Origin: Adiantum capillus-veneris
Lineage: Eukaryota > Streptophyta > Polypodiopsida > Polypodiales > Pteridaceae
Direction of reading: 5' to 3'
NCBI GenBank assembly: GCA_014529385.2
Contig: CM043971.1
Span: 33,435,709-33,499,708, forward strand
Length of the DNA: 64,000 nucleotides
Shown here: positions 26,740-42,060 of the stretch, piece after piece
How positions within the stretch are numbered: position 1 is the stretch's first letter
How the letters are laid out: each line of letters starts with the position of its first letter
The notes under the pieces: generated by a model
Databases searched by the model: none
What the model was told of the DNA's origin: nothing
The model's input: the letters and a program-made list of their open reading frames with translations, nothing else
Position numbers and translations under genes: made by a program

Positions 26740-27990
26740 ACTTGGCCTTTTGGCAGGGGATAACATAGGCCTATCTTCCTATAGTCCCCTTATACTCGGT
26801 ATATTGATAGTTGAGAATAGCAAATAATTAGTCAAAGGTTCGTGGGTGACCACAAGTCAAGCGAGACACATAGGTCTTTAACCCAAAAACCTTTCATTTG
26901 AAGGTCAATGTAGCTTTAAGCAAGCAAGCTATGTGTAGAGTCTGAATGCCTATCCAGTGCCCATAAACTCTCAAGAGTGTGTACTTTTTGGAGGGTAGAC
27001 CTTCTGTGTAAGTGGATTTTGGGGAATTGATAGCATGTGAATCTTGACAATCTTGATGCGCTTGTCGATCTTGAGCTTGTCCTAAAGCACATCATGAGTA
27101 AAGGAATGGAATTCACCCTGGCCGAATAACAATTTATCACAATGCAAATCGGAGCCATTTTAGTAGTGCCTTAATCTTCCACTAGATGAGTAAGCCATAT
27201 AGTGTCCTCATTGGCCCCCTATGCAACCACCCACAAGATATAAATATAACCGAAACAGTTTCTTACTTCTATCTCTTGTGAGCATGATTCTGAATGGTTT
27301 CCTTCCCTAGAATTTTGTTCAAAGGATAAATTGAAGATTGCTCAATGGCACTAGTGTTAACAAATCTCGCACAATTATGCACTCTTTTTCTTTTAGTTAT
27401 TTAAGACGTTTTTAAAAGTAAAAGAAATGCTTTTTAAGATTGAAGAGAAATCTTGTTTTGGGATAACTTTCTTTAAAGACATTTTAGTTATATGTTGGTC
27501 TATTTTTTCACACTATCTCATTAACAATGTTCTTTTAAATTGCACTCCATAGCATCTACAAAAGATTCAAAAAATGACATTTTGTTCTGTTGAATTTGGC
27601 CCATATTTAAGATCTTGTCCACATTAACATGCGAGAGACTCCCATTGAATCAATTAATTACAATAATTGAAATAGATATTTGGGCAATGTTGGAATGCCT
27701 TTTTTGCCAATCTTGATTGTATGTATGATAAGGAGTGAAATGCTCATTCACGCGTGCTCTTGTGTGTAAGAATATTTTATATTTTAATCCACACGAAGGT
27801 TGGAGGTGCATAAAACTTTAGGGCTTTGAAATGTTCACCATTTGTAGACCTCAAAGCTAATAATCACACTTTCTTGAGACAGAGGGAGTACTAAGTAGAG
27901 AGTTTAATCTCGTAGTATTTGGATTTTGAATGTGCAAGGAAGACAGGAACCTAGAAGCTTCTAAGATAGAGTGAGAGTAGAAGCATGAAT
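26738..27990 (+). repeat. Array unit 6 with a collapsed first microsatellite
   Basis: Segment I 26738-27630 is followed by only GCGAGAG (about 27632-27638) before segment II (27639-27990). The tail GAAGCATGAATCAAATGAG meets a LINE fragment instead of a microsatellite. Confidence 0.88.
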
Positions 27991-29201
27991 CAAATGAGCA
28001 AAAGCATGATCACCGCATTTCCAATCTTAACCTCTTCTATGCCTTCTTGTTGCATAAAATCAAGAACCATGCATTCCAATTCATCAATGAGTAGCCCAAA
28101 GAGGGTTGGGGAAAGTGGGCATTCTTGTTTGACACCAATGGTGCTTGCAAAAAATTCTAAAATTCCATCTCCCATATGTAGTCAACATATCACTTTTTGG
28201 TAGATGTGAAAGACTGCATGCATAAATTCTCTCGGCACTTGAAGGCTTTGCATACATCTCCAAAGATTTCCTCACGGTACCATGTCAAAAGATTTCTTGA
28301 AATCCACAAAGCAACAATACAACTTTTTCCTTTCAATCGAGACACTTCCATAAGAACTCGAAGAGTGACAAGGTGATCAATAGTGCTATGATGCTTTCAA
28401 AAACTTGCTTGGCCTAGCACATGTTTGTCGTTATTTTCAGCCCATTCACTTATCTTCATCTCCACAATACACCCAAATAATTTTGCCATCAAAGAACCAA
28501 CCATTATAGTGCGATAGTTGTTCACATTGTCTACATCTCCTCCTTTGTGCAAAGGTTTGATCCAATTTGCACTCCAATCATGAGGCATGCCATGCTGAAG
28601 TGCAAGGTTAAGCATATCGCGTATCCAATATCATGTTTTCTTGCTTGTCCATTTAATCATTTCAGCCTTAACACCTTGAAGGTCCACTGCCTTGCGAGTA
28701 GCAAGTTTCTCAAGCGCGTAACATACATCTTCAATGGTAAAGAAGGAAGGCATAAACGGAAGGGAGCTACAACACTCCATCTTATCAACATTGGGTTGCT
28801 CATAGAGGTTCTTGCAATGCGTATACATATCCTCAAGAGTCAAGTCACCAAAGCTCTCAACACGTTTGCCTTTTAGATTTTGCCAAAACTTGCCACATGC
28901 ATGTGCTTTCTCTTGCGTTCAAAGAATTTTTTTTTTTGACTTCCCACCTTCTCCTCTTTTTTTGAACAAGTGCTTTGTATGTGTGTGAACGTTCCAAGTA
29001 AACTTCCTTGTCTTTGCTTGCATCCAACCTTAGCAAATGTTTTCAGGCTTGACTACATTCCATGTCAAACCATTCCTTCTTGGTGCTACCCTTCTTAGAC
29101 CTTTTGCAAGACATGTGTTTCATCGAAAAGCATTCCTTCGCACAAGAGCAAATTACTTCTTTGAAAACTTTCCACTTGCATTCTAATGTTGGGCTCTCTT
29201 G
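27991..29201 (-). mobile_element. LINE reverse-transcriptase fragment inside the array
   Basis: The minus strand encodes reverse transcriptase motifs: AMKAVDLQGVKAEMIK-like text (ATRKAVDLQGVKAEMIKW, 28631-28843), WIKPLHKGGDVDNVNNYRTI (28397-28615), and GVKQECPLSPTLFGLLIDE (27990-28175). It is broken by frameshifts and lacks the YADD box, which would lie just past the 27991 edge. It differs in sequence from the LINE family elsewhere in the window. The upstream side ends beside (TG)n(GA)n at 29202. Confidence 0.88.
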
Positions 29202-32186
<2,985 letters not shown>

Positions 32187-32302
32187 ACTTAGCCCTGTGG
32201 GAGGAGGTAACATAGGCCTATCTTTCTATAGACCCCTTATGCTTAGTATACTGATAATTGAGAATAACAAATAATTAGTCAAAGGTTGGTGGGTGGCCAC
32301 AA

Positions 32303-32610
32303 CATTAGGGCCAATTTGGATGAAATAAGGGTTGTTTAAGGTTTCTCTATTCTTGATATAAGGGTCAAGGAGGAGCTAGATTTCCAAAAATATGGCACTT
32401 CTGTACACATGCCAAGATTTCCTTCACTTGCTTTTGAAATATTTGCACTATTTTTGCCATAACTTTTGCATATGAACTCCAAATTTAGTGCTCAAATGGT
32501 CCATAAATGGTGCCTGGTGAGCTCTATCCAATGAGTACCCATGTTGAATAGTTTTGGTAAGATCTTCATGGTCCTTTTTAGGTTGCCCCTTGTAGATCCT
32601 TACACAACCC
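32303..32610. other. Unassigned 0.3-kb stretch
   Basis: No open frame of note and no partner elsewhere in the window. It lies between a broken segment I and a LINE stub. Confidence 0.4.
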
Positions 32611-32751
32611 TTTTTTTCATCCAAACCCAGACATCTCTGATCTTCGTATCCCATGACTCTTGAGAGTGGTCCAAAACCCTCTCTGAACAAGCAATGGAAG
32701 CGGCCTCGTATCTCGTAGTAGACAGGGCAACGGCATGTATAGTGTAGCTGT

Positions 32752-32754
<3 letters not shown>
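32611..32754 (-). mobile_element. Short LINE fragment (C-terminal region of ORF2)
   Basis: The minus strand matches the LINE family at 6187-6310. It includes the complement of CATGACTCTTGAGAGTGGTC and CTCTCTGAACAAGC and encodes MFREGFGPLSRVMGYEDQRC. The 5' edge abuts (GA)n at 32755. Confidence 0.85.
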
Positions 32755-32811
<57 letters not shown>

Positions 32812-33341
32812 ATTCTCTTTGAATCAATTAATTACAAGAATTGAAATATATGTTTAGGCAATGTTGGACTATGGTTTTTGCCAATATTGATTGTGTATGA
32901 AAGGAGTAAAATACTCATTCATGCGTGCTTTTGTGTTTGAGAATATTCAAATTTTGAATCTACACGAAGGCCAGAGGTGCATAAAACTCTAGGTCTATAA
33001 AATGCTCATCATTCGTCGATTTTAAAGCTAATTGTCACACTTTCTTGATACGTAGCGAGTACTTAGTAGAGAGTTGATCTTGTACTATTTGGCTTTTGAG
33101 CATGCAAGGAAGACGGGAACATAGAAGCTTCCAAGATTGAGAGTGGAAACATGAATGAAAGTAGAGGGAGAGAGAGAGGCTTTGAAATTCTCATCATTTG
33201 TAGATCTAAAAGTTTATATTCACACTTCTTGAGACAGAGGGAGTACTTATTTTAAAGTTTGATCTTGTACGAATTGGATTTGAATGTGCAAGGAAGACGG
33301 GAACATAGAAGCTTCCAAGGTTGAGAGTGGAAGCATGAATG

Positions 33342-33401
<60 letters not shown>

Positions 33402-33404
<3 letters not shown>

Positions 33405-33819
33405 CCCCTTGTCTCTTATTTTCTATTCCTTTCCTTTGCTTTTTGAAGAGCTTCTTGTGTTGGTTGTGAAGCTCCATGATTTTTTTTTCAATCTAATGCT
33501 TTGCAACAGCTAATTTTATGGGATGGCGCCCACACATGCACACTTGCCGCATGTCACATTCCCTCTGCCAGGCCAACTTCCCTTGACAAGCTCCATGATT
33601 CTATAATGCATGGACTCTTTGCTTGTAATAGATATGTAATTTATATCGCTTGCTTTATTGTTTTTTTCTCGGTATTTGGGTCCAAGCCAAAAATTAGAGG
33701 TAGGGTCCACTCTTACCTCCACTCTTTTTTTGCATTTCATTATTGTTTCTCCAACTTGTGTTGATCCAAGTATCCCTCTCAACTTCACTCGCCTGGAGAT
33801 AACTACAATCTACACACTT
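33402..33819. other. Unassigned stretch
   Basis: Overlapping frames of 70-90 codons occur on both strands but show no domain. Probably repeat-derived. Confidence 0.3.
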
Positions 33820-34223
33820 AGCAACACTTTTAGTACTTCAAAACCAAGTGTAAAAGAGGAAGAGAGAGAATCCATGTGAGACACAAGAAGTGGCAGAGTT
33901 CCACCCTAGACGACATTGGCCCCAAAGTGTGGCTTTCCTTTTGGTATTTCTTTATTATTAATTCACGAAGGTGCAACTTGAGGGACTCTCCTCTACTTCT
34001 CCACACAGTAGAATATTGCCCAAATGAGACCCCTAATTACATATTTAAAGGCCCTTGGCCAAACTCAAAAGCAATAGATGAAAAGCACTCAAGTCTAAGC
34101 AAACATGCTTTATTTATCGTTAGGCCCCTCAGCCAAGGTTTTGTATGTTGGTTGTAGAAACCCTAACCCAATTTATTATAAAGTTTGGCCGATGGGGCAT
34201 AAAATAATAAAGAGCCCCGCGCG

Positions 34224-34263
<40 letters not shown>

Positions 34264-34350
34264 TGCATAAAAGGCTCATGATGTGGCAAATGTACGGACG
34301 TGTGCGAATTGCATTGAGCTGATGATGTGGCAACGCCGTATGGACCAGCC
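33820..34350 (-). repeat. LTR-like fragment of the shared LTR family (minus orientation)
   Basis: Contains CATTGGCCCCAAAGTGTGG and GGTATTTCTTTATTATTAA, the same block (reverse sense) as the poly(A)/R region of the LTRs at 43.1, 54.2, 56.9 and 59.0 kb. It continues through AAGGCCCTTGGCC and AACCCTAACCC to GATGATGTGGCAACG, as other members do (GCCACGTCA near their ends). The edges are not defined. Confidence 0.6.
34218..34260. repeat. (CG)n(CA)n tract
   Basis: Alternating CG (34218-34232) followed by CA (to 34260). Alternating purine-pyrimidine, so a possible Z-DNA former. Confidence 0.95.
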
Positions 34351-34774
34351 CCTCAAGGCACTAGCCTTTGACCCCAGAGTTTTGTATGGATGTGCTAGAA
34401 GGTTTGATGTGAGATATTTGACACTTCTTATGTCTATTGGAATCCCATCAATGGAGCACTTTGCCTTCTTGAAGTTGGATGATGTTCAAATTGATTAGAT
34501 GGAATAAGAGCCTTGGCAATAGATTCAGCCTCAACTTTCTCCCTTATCTTCATGTAGCCTAGTTAGTGTTACAATCATACCTTATCTGTCTTGCCTAGTT
34601 TTGCATACCTTTTATGCCTCAATATTTTTTCCTAAGGGCATTTTCTCTATCAAATTAGGCCATCGTTTGCACAACTAGAAAGGGTGCAAGCCCTATTTGT
34701 TAGTATGTTTGTGTCAAAGGGAGAGCAGGAAAGAAGAGTATTCTTAAAAGTGGAGGCTGAGGTCCAAAATATGA
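34351..34774. other. Unassigned stretch
   Basis: No coding signal and no repeat partner noticed. Confidence 0.3.
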
Positions 34775-35510
34775 CATAGTTAGTCTTATAGAAGTGCACA
34801 ATAAAAGTTATCTAGTGTGTCTGTGCGCGCATGCACATGTTTAAGATTAGTGAGCGAATCGATTCCCTCACATAAGCATCAAGGTGACTTGTGGGGTGTT
34901 CTTATCCTCGAGTGAAAGTTGGGGAATGGCTAAGTATGTCATTCATGGTTGCAAATAGGGTCAAGTGGAGGACATCGAGCAGTTGGACAAACAAGTAGAG
35001 CATGAGGATCAACAATCAGAGGCATTTTGGAATCAACATGAGGTGCCCCAAAAAAAGCCAGGCCAACAACAATTGGTTGATTGTTTGGAGATCCAATCAT
35101 AGATGTGAGAAAAGATGCCTCTCACAATAGGCACTATTGGAAAACAACAATATATTGAATCTCCTCATTTAGCTAAAGTTTGATTATTCAGTCTTATAGA
35201 AGTGTACAACAAAAGCTACCCATTGCATGTGTGTGTGTCTCAAAGGTATCATCGGGTGACTTGTGGGGTGCTCCTACATGAGTGGAAATTTGGGAGTAGC
35301 TAACGATGTCATTAGCCATTGTGGATCAAGGACATCAAGCAACTAGACATGCAAGGAGAGCATGAGGATGGACCTAATGTGCTTCAAGAGAGGCCATTTT
35401 AACAATCAATTGATCTTTGAAGATCCCGTCACACGTCTCTCAAGAAAGGCCATATTGGGAGACAACAGGATAATGAATATCCTCATTTAGTTCAAAAGTT
35501 TGATTATTTA
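34775..35510 (+). repeat. Diverged tandem duplication, about 0.41-kb period
   Basis: The blocks GTCTTATAGAAGTG, CAAGGTGACTTGTGGGGTG, GAGCATGAGGAT and CTCATTTAG...TTTGATTATT occur in the same order starting at about 34779 and again at about 35191. The copies are clearly diverged. Neither encodes a recognisable product. Confidence 0.75.
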
Positions 35511-36833
35511 CCATGCTTCGCTTCACCATCCATTGTTTTACTATCCATGAGTTGCTAGTCCATTTCTATGCTCGTGTTGCATGGAAATTTCTTGATGCAC
35601 CCTTGAGGGATGACCACCATATGTTGATATTTTCATCTAAAAGCGTTCTAAAGGCCCAACATTTCTTCGTCTCAAAAGAAATCTTGTGATTAGATTCATA
35701 CTATGGATGCTTCGTGACTTCTCTTGGATGGAGGAGATTGTCTAACATACCTTAAGAGTGGCAAAAATTGGAGGCCAACAATTTCAAAAGCTTCAAATAG
35801 TTCACTTGTATGAAATTTGCAAAAGTTGGTTTTTTTGGAGAGATCTTCCTCGTCTCACCTTCCCTCAGCTTACATAGTGGAGAAAAACTGGATTCCTTCC
35901 ACCTCTTACAGCTTATCTTGGGATACCACATAAAGAAAGGTTGAAGTGGATGTGGATGACTGTGAAGGCACACACCATAGGGGCTTTCCAGTCCCATGGC
36001 TTTTATGACGCTACATGAGGGTTCCTACAACAAATACTCTATAGGATTTTGGTTACTAGTGCCGGAGTAGACAGCTTTTCTACACCACCAGAGGTAGACA
36101 CAGCTTTTGGCAGCTGTCATTGTATATCTTTCATGTTTTTTTTCACATTTCTTTTATATTGACTTATGGTCAGATTGTATTTAATGTGGAAAGGGAGAGA
36201 AGAAGTTTTTAACATTGTAGGAACAATTCCAAGGACCTCTCAAAGACCTATCTAGGACACTTATGAGAGAGAGAGGTTTTTAACATCATAGGAACAATCC
36301 CAAAAGAGATCTACACAATGAGTTTTGCCTTTTTATTCAGGAGGGAATTGAGACAACCTCTCTACTAACCTCACCAACCTTTCCCATAATGTCAGCTTTG
36401 ACAAAATAAAGCATGCCCACAACCATACAAAATACCAACTATCCCTTCAATTCATCTTGAAGCAAACTTCAATCAATGAAAGTGTAGGAATCACTCTGTT
36501 TTGTTCGGTCTGCACATCCATTGATCCATTGCCAAATACTGAAATTGCCTGCATATCATGCCCAATATCATGTATCTGCTCGTAATTTTGTTGGGCAAGT
36601 TGCATTTTGATAAGAATTGAAAGTCCTATTGATGAGCTTGCTTTTGTGCAAATTCCACTTACAAGCCCCTCCATGTGTATAAGTACGCATGTATATTTTC
36701 CAAGCCACCGCCTTTTGCATTGCATTGCTTAACTTGGCTCTTTGGTTTGGGGATCCTTGCATTTGCAAACAAAAATCGCAGTGTGTGTTCGATACCCACA
36801 GATAGGCACACCATTCAACTTCGTCCTTTCCTA
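35511..36833. other. Gene-poor stretch upstream of the exon cluster on the plus map
   Basis: No domain-bearing frame. A small duplication of GTTTTTAACAT...TAGGAACAAT occurs at about 36209 and 36269. The right end is likely 3' UTR and flank of the minus-strand gene whose stop lies at 36834. Confidence 0.35.
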
Positions 36834-38056
36834 TCATGACTTCATATTTCTCTTCTCATCATTTTCGTAATGCAAAATGGCTGCATCAAGTGCCTGAAAA
36901 ACAGAAATGTTATTTTTACTGGATCAATGTTGCAGCAAATAATCATTAAATCAACAAAATATTACCTGGGTCAAGGATTGGGACAGCTGTGACAAAGGAT
37001 GGCGATATTCTCGTTTTTCTGATTCCTTCAACAATCCCTGCATTTTGTAAGATTGATTAACAGGCTGATATGCTATCGATATACAATTACAGACAACAAG
37101 CTGATAAAACAACCATGTGCATAAACCTGTTTAGTGAATTCCTTTCAAGAGAAAATACAACTGATTTGTTATGTTCACAATACTGTTTTAATCTCAGCAT
37201 TCAATTTTCAACGATAAGGTGTGTGATGCGTGCCCTCTTAGCCTCTTTGCACTTCAACATACGACATCGTCCCTTGGACTCCGTCTAATGTGCAGATTCT
37301 GCACTCCATCGTATGCCTGCTGCCCTTCTTCAGCTTGGGTGATGAACCAAAATTGCCTTATGGTCCGTTTAGGATGTGACATGGGCATCCATGTACTGCA
37401 ATCTTTGTCTGCTTCAGTTGCGACTCTTAAAAGCTTCTCAAACAATCTCATGGTAACAAATCAAAAGCAGATCTCCTCTGGGACTTATGCAGTGTACATG
37501 AGTTGGAACTTGGCACACGTAAAGGGAAGTGCAAGCACTATGGACTGATCAATCCACAAAGGGCAGTAAGCCTTGAAGATAGCACAGATTGCTGATGATA
37601 ATCAGATTTGAATCCACAGAAAACTGTGCACAAAATTGGCATGATAAAAGTCCTCCAAATATGATTATGGGTAGCCGAGGGCATGGGCAGCAAACATAGA
37701 AGAGAGAGACATAGCTAAAACCTGCAAAAAACTCAACTTTCTTCAGACCTATTACATTATATAAATGTGATTTCATTTTTTTACGGATAAGCAATTGCAT
37801 CCTCTTTGTCGGCGGATGGCGGGATAAAACATGGAAAATTGGCATATTTGTCCAAAGAAGAAAATATATTTTCTTGCAGAAATGAGAAGAATTCCTTGTT
37901 ACCTACATTTACAAGTGAGCATACACGACAATACATTAATAGCACAAGGTGACTAAGAAGACTAACATAGTCCATAGAATGCGTAATTCTTCTGATGTTG
38001 CCAATTACCTGTAGCTTATTTTGGATTTGTGTTAGTGCTCCTTTGATTCGTGAAGC
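36834..38056 (-). CDS. Last three exons of an unidentified host gene
   Basis: Three minus-strand exons have clean GT-AG borders and constant phase 0. Exon a is 38056-38009 (16 codons, ASRIKGALTQIQNKLQ, acceptor TTGCAG, donor GTAATT). Exon b is 37037-36966 (24 codons, GLLKESEKREYRHPLS..., acceptor ATGCAG, donor GTAATA). Exon c is 36893-36834 (19 codons, ALDAAILHYENDEKRNMKS, then TGA; acceptor TTTCAG). The peptide is helical and charged, and I do not recognise the family. Further exons may lie between a and b. No matching upstream exon is visible nearby. The same strand and phase leave open that it belongs with the exons at 63 kb. Confidence 0.6.
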
Positions 38057-39390
38057 CTGCAACAAAGGCAGCCAGCGAAAACATTTAGGAATAGAATTCG
38101 AGGTTTGCAAATAAATGTTCAAATCTGCGTGCCGAAAACAAACATTGACTTGCATACATAAGAGACACAAAGCATTTATTTTTGTTTCATAGGTAAAACC
38201 TCAAGGAGCTGTACATATCAAAAACATTATACAAGTACTCCTAGATCAGGGTGGGGTGGCCTGTAGGAGTCGTATAGAATAAGCCAGGACATTGGAGAAT
38301 AATGCCAGGCAATCGAGCCCTGTGATACTGTAAGGAACATAGTGGTGCACGCCCACCGCCACAAGAATGTGTGATCATGCTCCTCCCCTGCCCCGGAGTA
38401 GCCCCCTAGGATATCCCATGGGCTGCAAAGGGAATGAACTACCTGTGTCCAATACTACTGGGTGTATCCACTGGAGTGGAGGCTAGCCCTTGACAACATG
38501 CAAGCATCTAGCCGCTTTCAATAATCCCCAAGCCACCATCAGACCGAGGCAAAATGCACGTATGCCAAGCTACTCTGGCCATGGTATTATAAACGATGCA
38601 ATCTAGATAAACTATGTGAATGCACAATCCAACATGAAGCTGTAAACCAAGCTGTGGCTAGAAGCACCTGGTTTGCCACTGGGGCACGACCAGCAACTGA
38701 TAAATGTGAGGATGATCAATGACATAGCTTCCAACCGATAGACTGTGAAACTGGCATAGACTAGTGTTGAGGGTGAACATCAATCCCAATCTGAAAGCCT
38801 GGACCGATGCAAGCTGAGAAAAGCCACCTGATCGCTCAAGTGCTCAAAATGAAGTTCATCATGCCCCGTCGGTAACCAAGATCTGTTAACATGAAAAAAA
38901 ATCGTTCCCTTCCCCCTCAAAAGTAAGGCGAGAACCCGGAAACTGTAACAGCCAACAAACGGCACCCCAAGACACAAAGCCTGTGCGAATACCCACATGA
39001 CAGACCACGGCGCAAACTGCATGCCAGAGCACACAAGCATGAGGGAAAACCCAAAGACACTGGCTAATAGTCTCGTCTACATGTTAGGCGCAAACAAGTT
39101 CAAATCATGTCCAACTGCCAGCCCATGTCCCTATGCATGAGCCATCAACCACATGAAATACAGGATATGGCAACTTATATGAAAATCCCAAAGAAAAAGC
39201 CAGAATCTGAACATGAAAGCATGAGACAGACCAGCATCCAACCAAGACTGCAATCATGCACCCGATAATCCAGATTCCAAACTCTGCTGCCGCAAAACAA
39301 TATGCCGACCAATGCTAGTAGTATACTTCAAGAAAGATACTGTCAGACGCTGATCTGTAGCTGAGGGCCAGCACCACTCACCAGGGTCCC
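38057..39390. other. Unassigned stretch, higher GC than its left neighbour
   Basis: Several minus-strand frames of 70-90 codons (for example 39040-38780) are cysteine- and histidine-containing, but I cannot match them to a domain. It directly precedes a LINE ORF1 fragment on the plus strand. It may be more degraded mobile-element sequence. Confidence 0.3.
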
Positions 39391-40210
39391 ATGATAACCG
39401 TGGCAAAGGTCTGCTCTCCCACATCCATAAATGCAATGAGTACAACGCGGCATTTCCCGGAGAGGCCCAATCAGCCAAGGCGCATGATACCTCATGTGGA
39501 CGAGGAGGCCATCGAACATGAGCTCACAAAGGCTATCACCGGAAGCCTTGAGGTAACTGGACGCAACAAGTGGGTGGAAGTGGTAAAGAAGAGTCTCCGC
39601 AAAGAGGTGAAGATGCGGCATGCATGGTGGCTGAAAATACGAGTCACGGGCATGGAAGGGACTACTGACTCCAACCCTGAAAATGACAGTAAGCAGTTAT
39701 GTGCGATGCTTGGATATGCACAAGAAAGGACTCTTGCATTTGCAAAATCTTGGAGGCCAGAAAGAGACACTACCGAAAAGAGGGTCCTCATACTAGAATT
39801 CTGAGGCACTGACCACTTTTATGAGGAAGAGGGTCATCCTTACTGGTTTGGAGGGGAACCCAATCTTCCGTGATGACGACCTTACAAGGATGCATATGGA
39901 GCACATGAGAGCATGTAAGCCCAGAGCCTTGTAGGCAAGGAAGGAGGGGAAGAAGGTCGGGTCATCATTGATGGTCAGCCTGTAGATTAGCAGTCCACGG
40001 CCCACCCTCAGAGATGCACATTGCAGTTTGGAACTGCACTTGGTCACTTAGAGCATGTGATGGAGGGCAGAGATACATATTTTGGACAGACACATCAGAG
40101 CCTAGAGAGAGGGCTACATCACGTGGAGGGATACCAGTGGGAGCTACAAGGAGAACTCAGGGTGGTAGCCCGGGACACAGAGGCCAGATACATATGGATC
40201 AGTCTATAGC
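39391..40210 (+). mobile_element. Fragment of a second LINE subfamily (ORF1 to start of ORF2)
   Basis: The plus-strand frame 39391-39804 contains NKWVEVVKKSLRKEVKM and WWLKIRVTGME, collinear with KWIEIVKKGKGKD and RVRALYVRVTGLKD of the LINE at 43.5-44.1 kb. It is continued in other frames by LTGLEGNPIFRDDDLTRMH (about 39838-39895). The ORF2 start follows, with MHIAVWNCTWSLR (about 40014) and an endonuclease-like block (EARYIWISL). Identity to the main family is low, so this is a separate, older subfamily. It is truncated on both sides. Confidence 0.75.
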
Positions 40211-40457
40211 ACTTTTCACCATCCGGATCCTCATATGCTATGATAGGGTTGTCCTCGTACGTCGTACGGCAACATCCGTACCGTACGTTGCGTCAAGGAC
40301 TCGTTTGGTCGTTTTTTTTCAAAACTTCAAGCCGTTAGCTAGTTTTGACCAGGTTTGACCAGCTGCCAATGGCTGCATTTCTGAACATTTTCGCCTTGGG
40401 AGAGTGGGCATTTGGAAACGTTAGGGCATGTCACATGTGGCATGATGCCATAGTCAT

Positions 40458-40459
<2 letters not shown>

Positions 40460-40511
<52 letters not shown>

Positions 40512-40531
40512 CCCCACACACACACACACAC
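40460..40531. repeat. (CT)25, C run, (CA)n
   Basis: CT 40460-40509, C to about 40514, CA to 40531, in front of the hAT relic. Confidence 0.95.
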
Positions 40532-40554
40532 ATCTCCCTTTGAGTTTTAACCAT

Positions 40555-42050
40555 AGTCACAAGGGATGCGTCCCGAGGAGTGACCAAGATAGGAGGGCAA
40601 GCGGGCCCATGTTCGAATATCCCCGACGATATCTTCGAAGAGTGCAAAGCAAAGTATCTCCCCTTGAAGACGCGCAAGGGGGTTGCAAAGGCATCGGAGG
40701 AGGTGGTGCCGCCCGACCATGATGTCTCCGATTCGGGAGAGGATGATTCTCCATCAATGTCCGTTGCATCTAGTGCCGCTACCGTGGCCTCCACCGATGG
40801 GGGTAGCATCTCAAAGAAGAGCAAGAGTTGTCATGGTGGGCGGCCTCCAAAGCAAGCTACTCTTGCACAAGCGGTGGGTGGAGCTTCTTGTCCATTGTCT
40901 TTCCTCAAAGAGAGGCAACAGCAAGCGGAGATAGAGATTGCACGAACCATCATTGAGTGCAATCTCTCTTCTATATTCTTCTTACGGATCATTGGAAACG
41001 CATGGTGAAGGCTATTGCCGCGGTTGGTCCATGCGAGGGGTGGACCAGAGTGTCGTACCATGACATGCGCACATGGAAGCTTGATGAAGAGAGGGCGCGA
41101 ATCGACAAGTCTCTTGACCCTGTGTGTGCCGGATGGGAAAAGTATGGATGCTCTATTCTCTCCGATGGATGGAGTGACTGCAAGAAGAGGGGCATCATTA
41201 ATATCCTTGTCTCATGCCCTCTTGGGCCTTGGCACCTACTTCTTGCGAGCGGTTGATGCAGGAGCAAGGGGAAAGAAAGTCACGGGTGCCTTCATATATT
41301 ACCACATCCTTCAAGCCATAATCGAGATAAAATTTTATGTTTCTACTTTCAAGCATCTACTATCTTTATCTCTTTTGCCTTTTGCATTGGATCTTCTCAC
41401 TTTCCTTTTCTCCATATGTAGATCGGTGCAAGCATCGTAATTCAAGTAATTACCGACAATGCCTCCAATTGTGCTTCCAAGGCCAAAAAGCTAGAGGTGG
41501 AGTTTTCGTCCATAGTATAGACTCCATGTGCATCTCGTTGCATTGACCTTCTCATGGAGGACATTGGCAACCTATCTTGGGTGAAGGACATTCTAACCCA
41601 AGCCCTCTCAATTGTCAACTTCCTCAACAAAAAGGTGAGAGTACTTGCAATTTATCGCACTTACTCTAACTTGGAGTTGAAGACGCCTTCCGGAACACAC
41701 TTTGCTGCTATGTGGCTCCTCCTTGAGGCGCCTCTATGATGTGAAAACCAACTTGCAAAAGACAATGGTCTTGGATGAATTCAAAGCATGGATGGAAGGA
41801 GAGACACAACCGGCCCAACAAGATGCAAAAGCCATCCAACGGCTTTGCTTGAAGGAGGAGTTTTGGCAAGCCGTCAAGGGTCTTGTCATTGTGGTCTTCC
41901 CCACTCTATTGCTCAAACCATGGATGGAAGGAGAGACACAACCGGCCCAACAAGATGCAAAATCCATCCAACGGCTTTGCTTGAAGGAGTTTTGGCAAGC
42001 CGTTAAGGGTCTTGTCATTGTGGTCTTCCCCACTCTATTGCTAGAGTGGT
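40555..42050 (+). pseudogene. Degenerate hAT transposase
   Basis: Plus-strand pieces: a region with GQAGPCSNIPDDIFEECKAKY (40580-41008); DUF659 text with GCSILSDGWSDCKKRGIINI (41139-41200), shifting frame near 41228 to YFLRAVDAGARGKKVTGAF; and, after a probable old intron (acceptor TATGTAG near 41420), ITDNASNCASKAKKLE, CASRCIDLLMEDIGNLSWVK. It ends in a tandem duplication (41790-42042). It shares the DGWSD...DNA...CID/DIGNLSW order with the intact hAT at 9.6-12.7 kb but is a different lineage. The dimerisation region is missing, and several stops and frameshifts break it. Confidence 0.82.
41790..42042 (+). repeat. 126-bp tandem duplication inside the hAT relic
   Basis: Two nearly identical copies beginning TGGATGGAAGGAGAGACACA (41788 and 41919) and ending CCCACTCTATTGCT. 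The second copy lacks one GAG and differs at few positions, so the duplication is recent compared with the decay of the rest. Confidence 0.93.
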
Positions 42051-42060
42051 ATTTGCTTTA

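Larger units (their letters stand above)
32184..33401 (+). repeat. Array unit 9, broken: segment I stub, LINE stub, segment II and partial duplicate
   Basis: Segment I is cut after about 120 bp (32302). An unrelated stretch (32303-32610) and a LINE stub (32611-32754) follow, then (GA)n 32755-32806, segment II 32807-33166 and a short GA run. A second copy of the end of segment II (33179-33346) and (GA)n 33347-33401 close it. The array ends here. Confidence 0.85.

Noticed and set aside
37254-37451. Minus-strand frame between the 38-kb and 37-kb exons as a further exon
   Set aside because: No convincing acceptor and donor in phase 0 on both sides, and no recognised motif.
40014-40358. Palindromic CGTACG-rich sequence near 40255-40300 as terminal repeats of the hAT relic
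   Set aside because: No matching inverted copy was found near 42050 and no 8-bp duplication could be identified.
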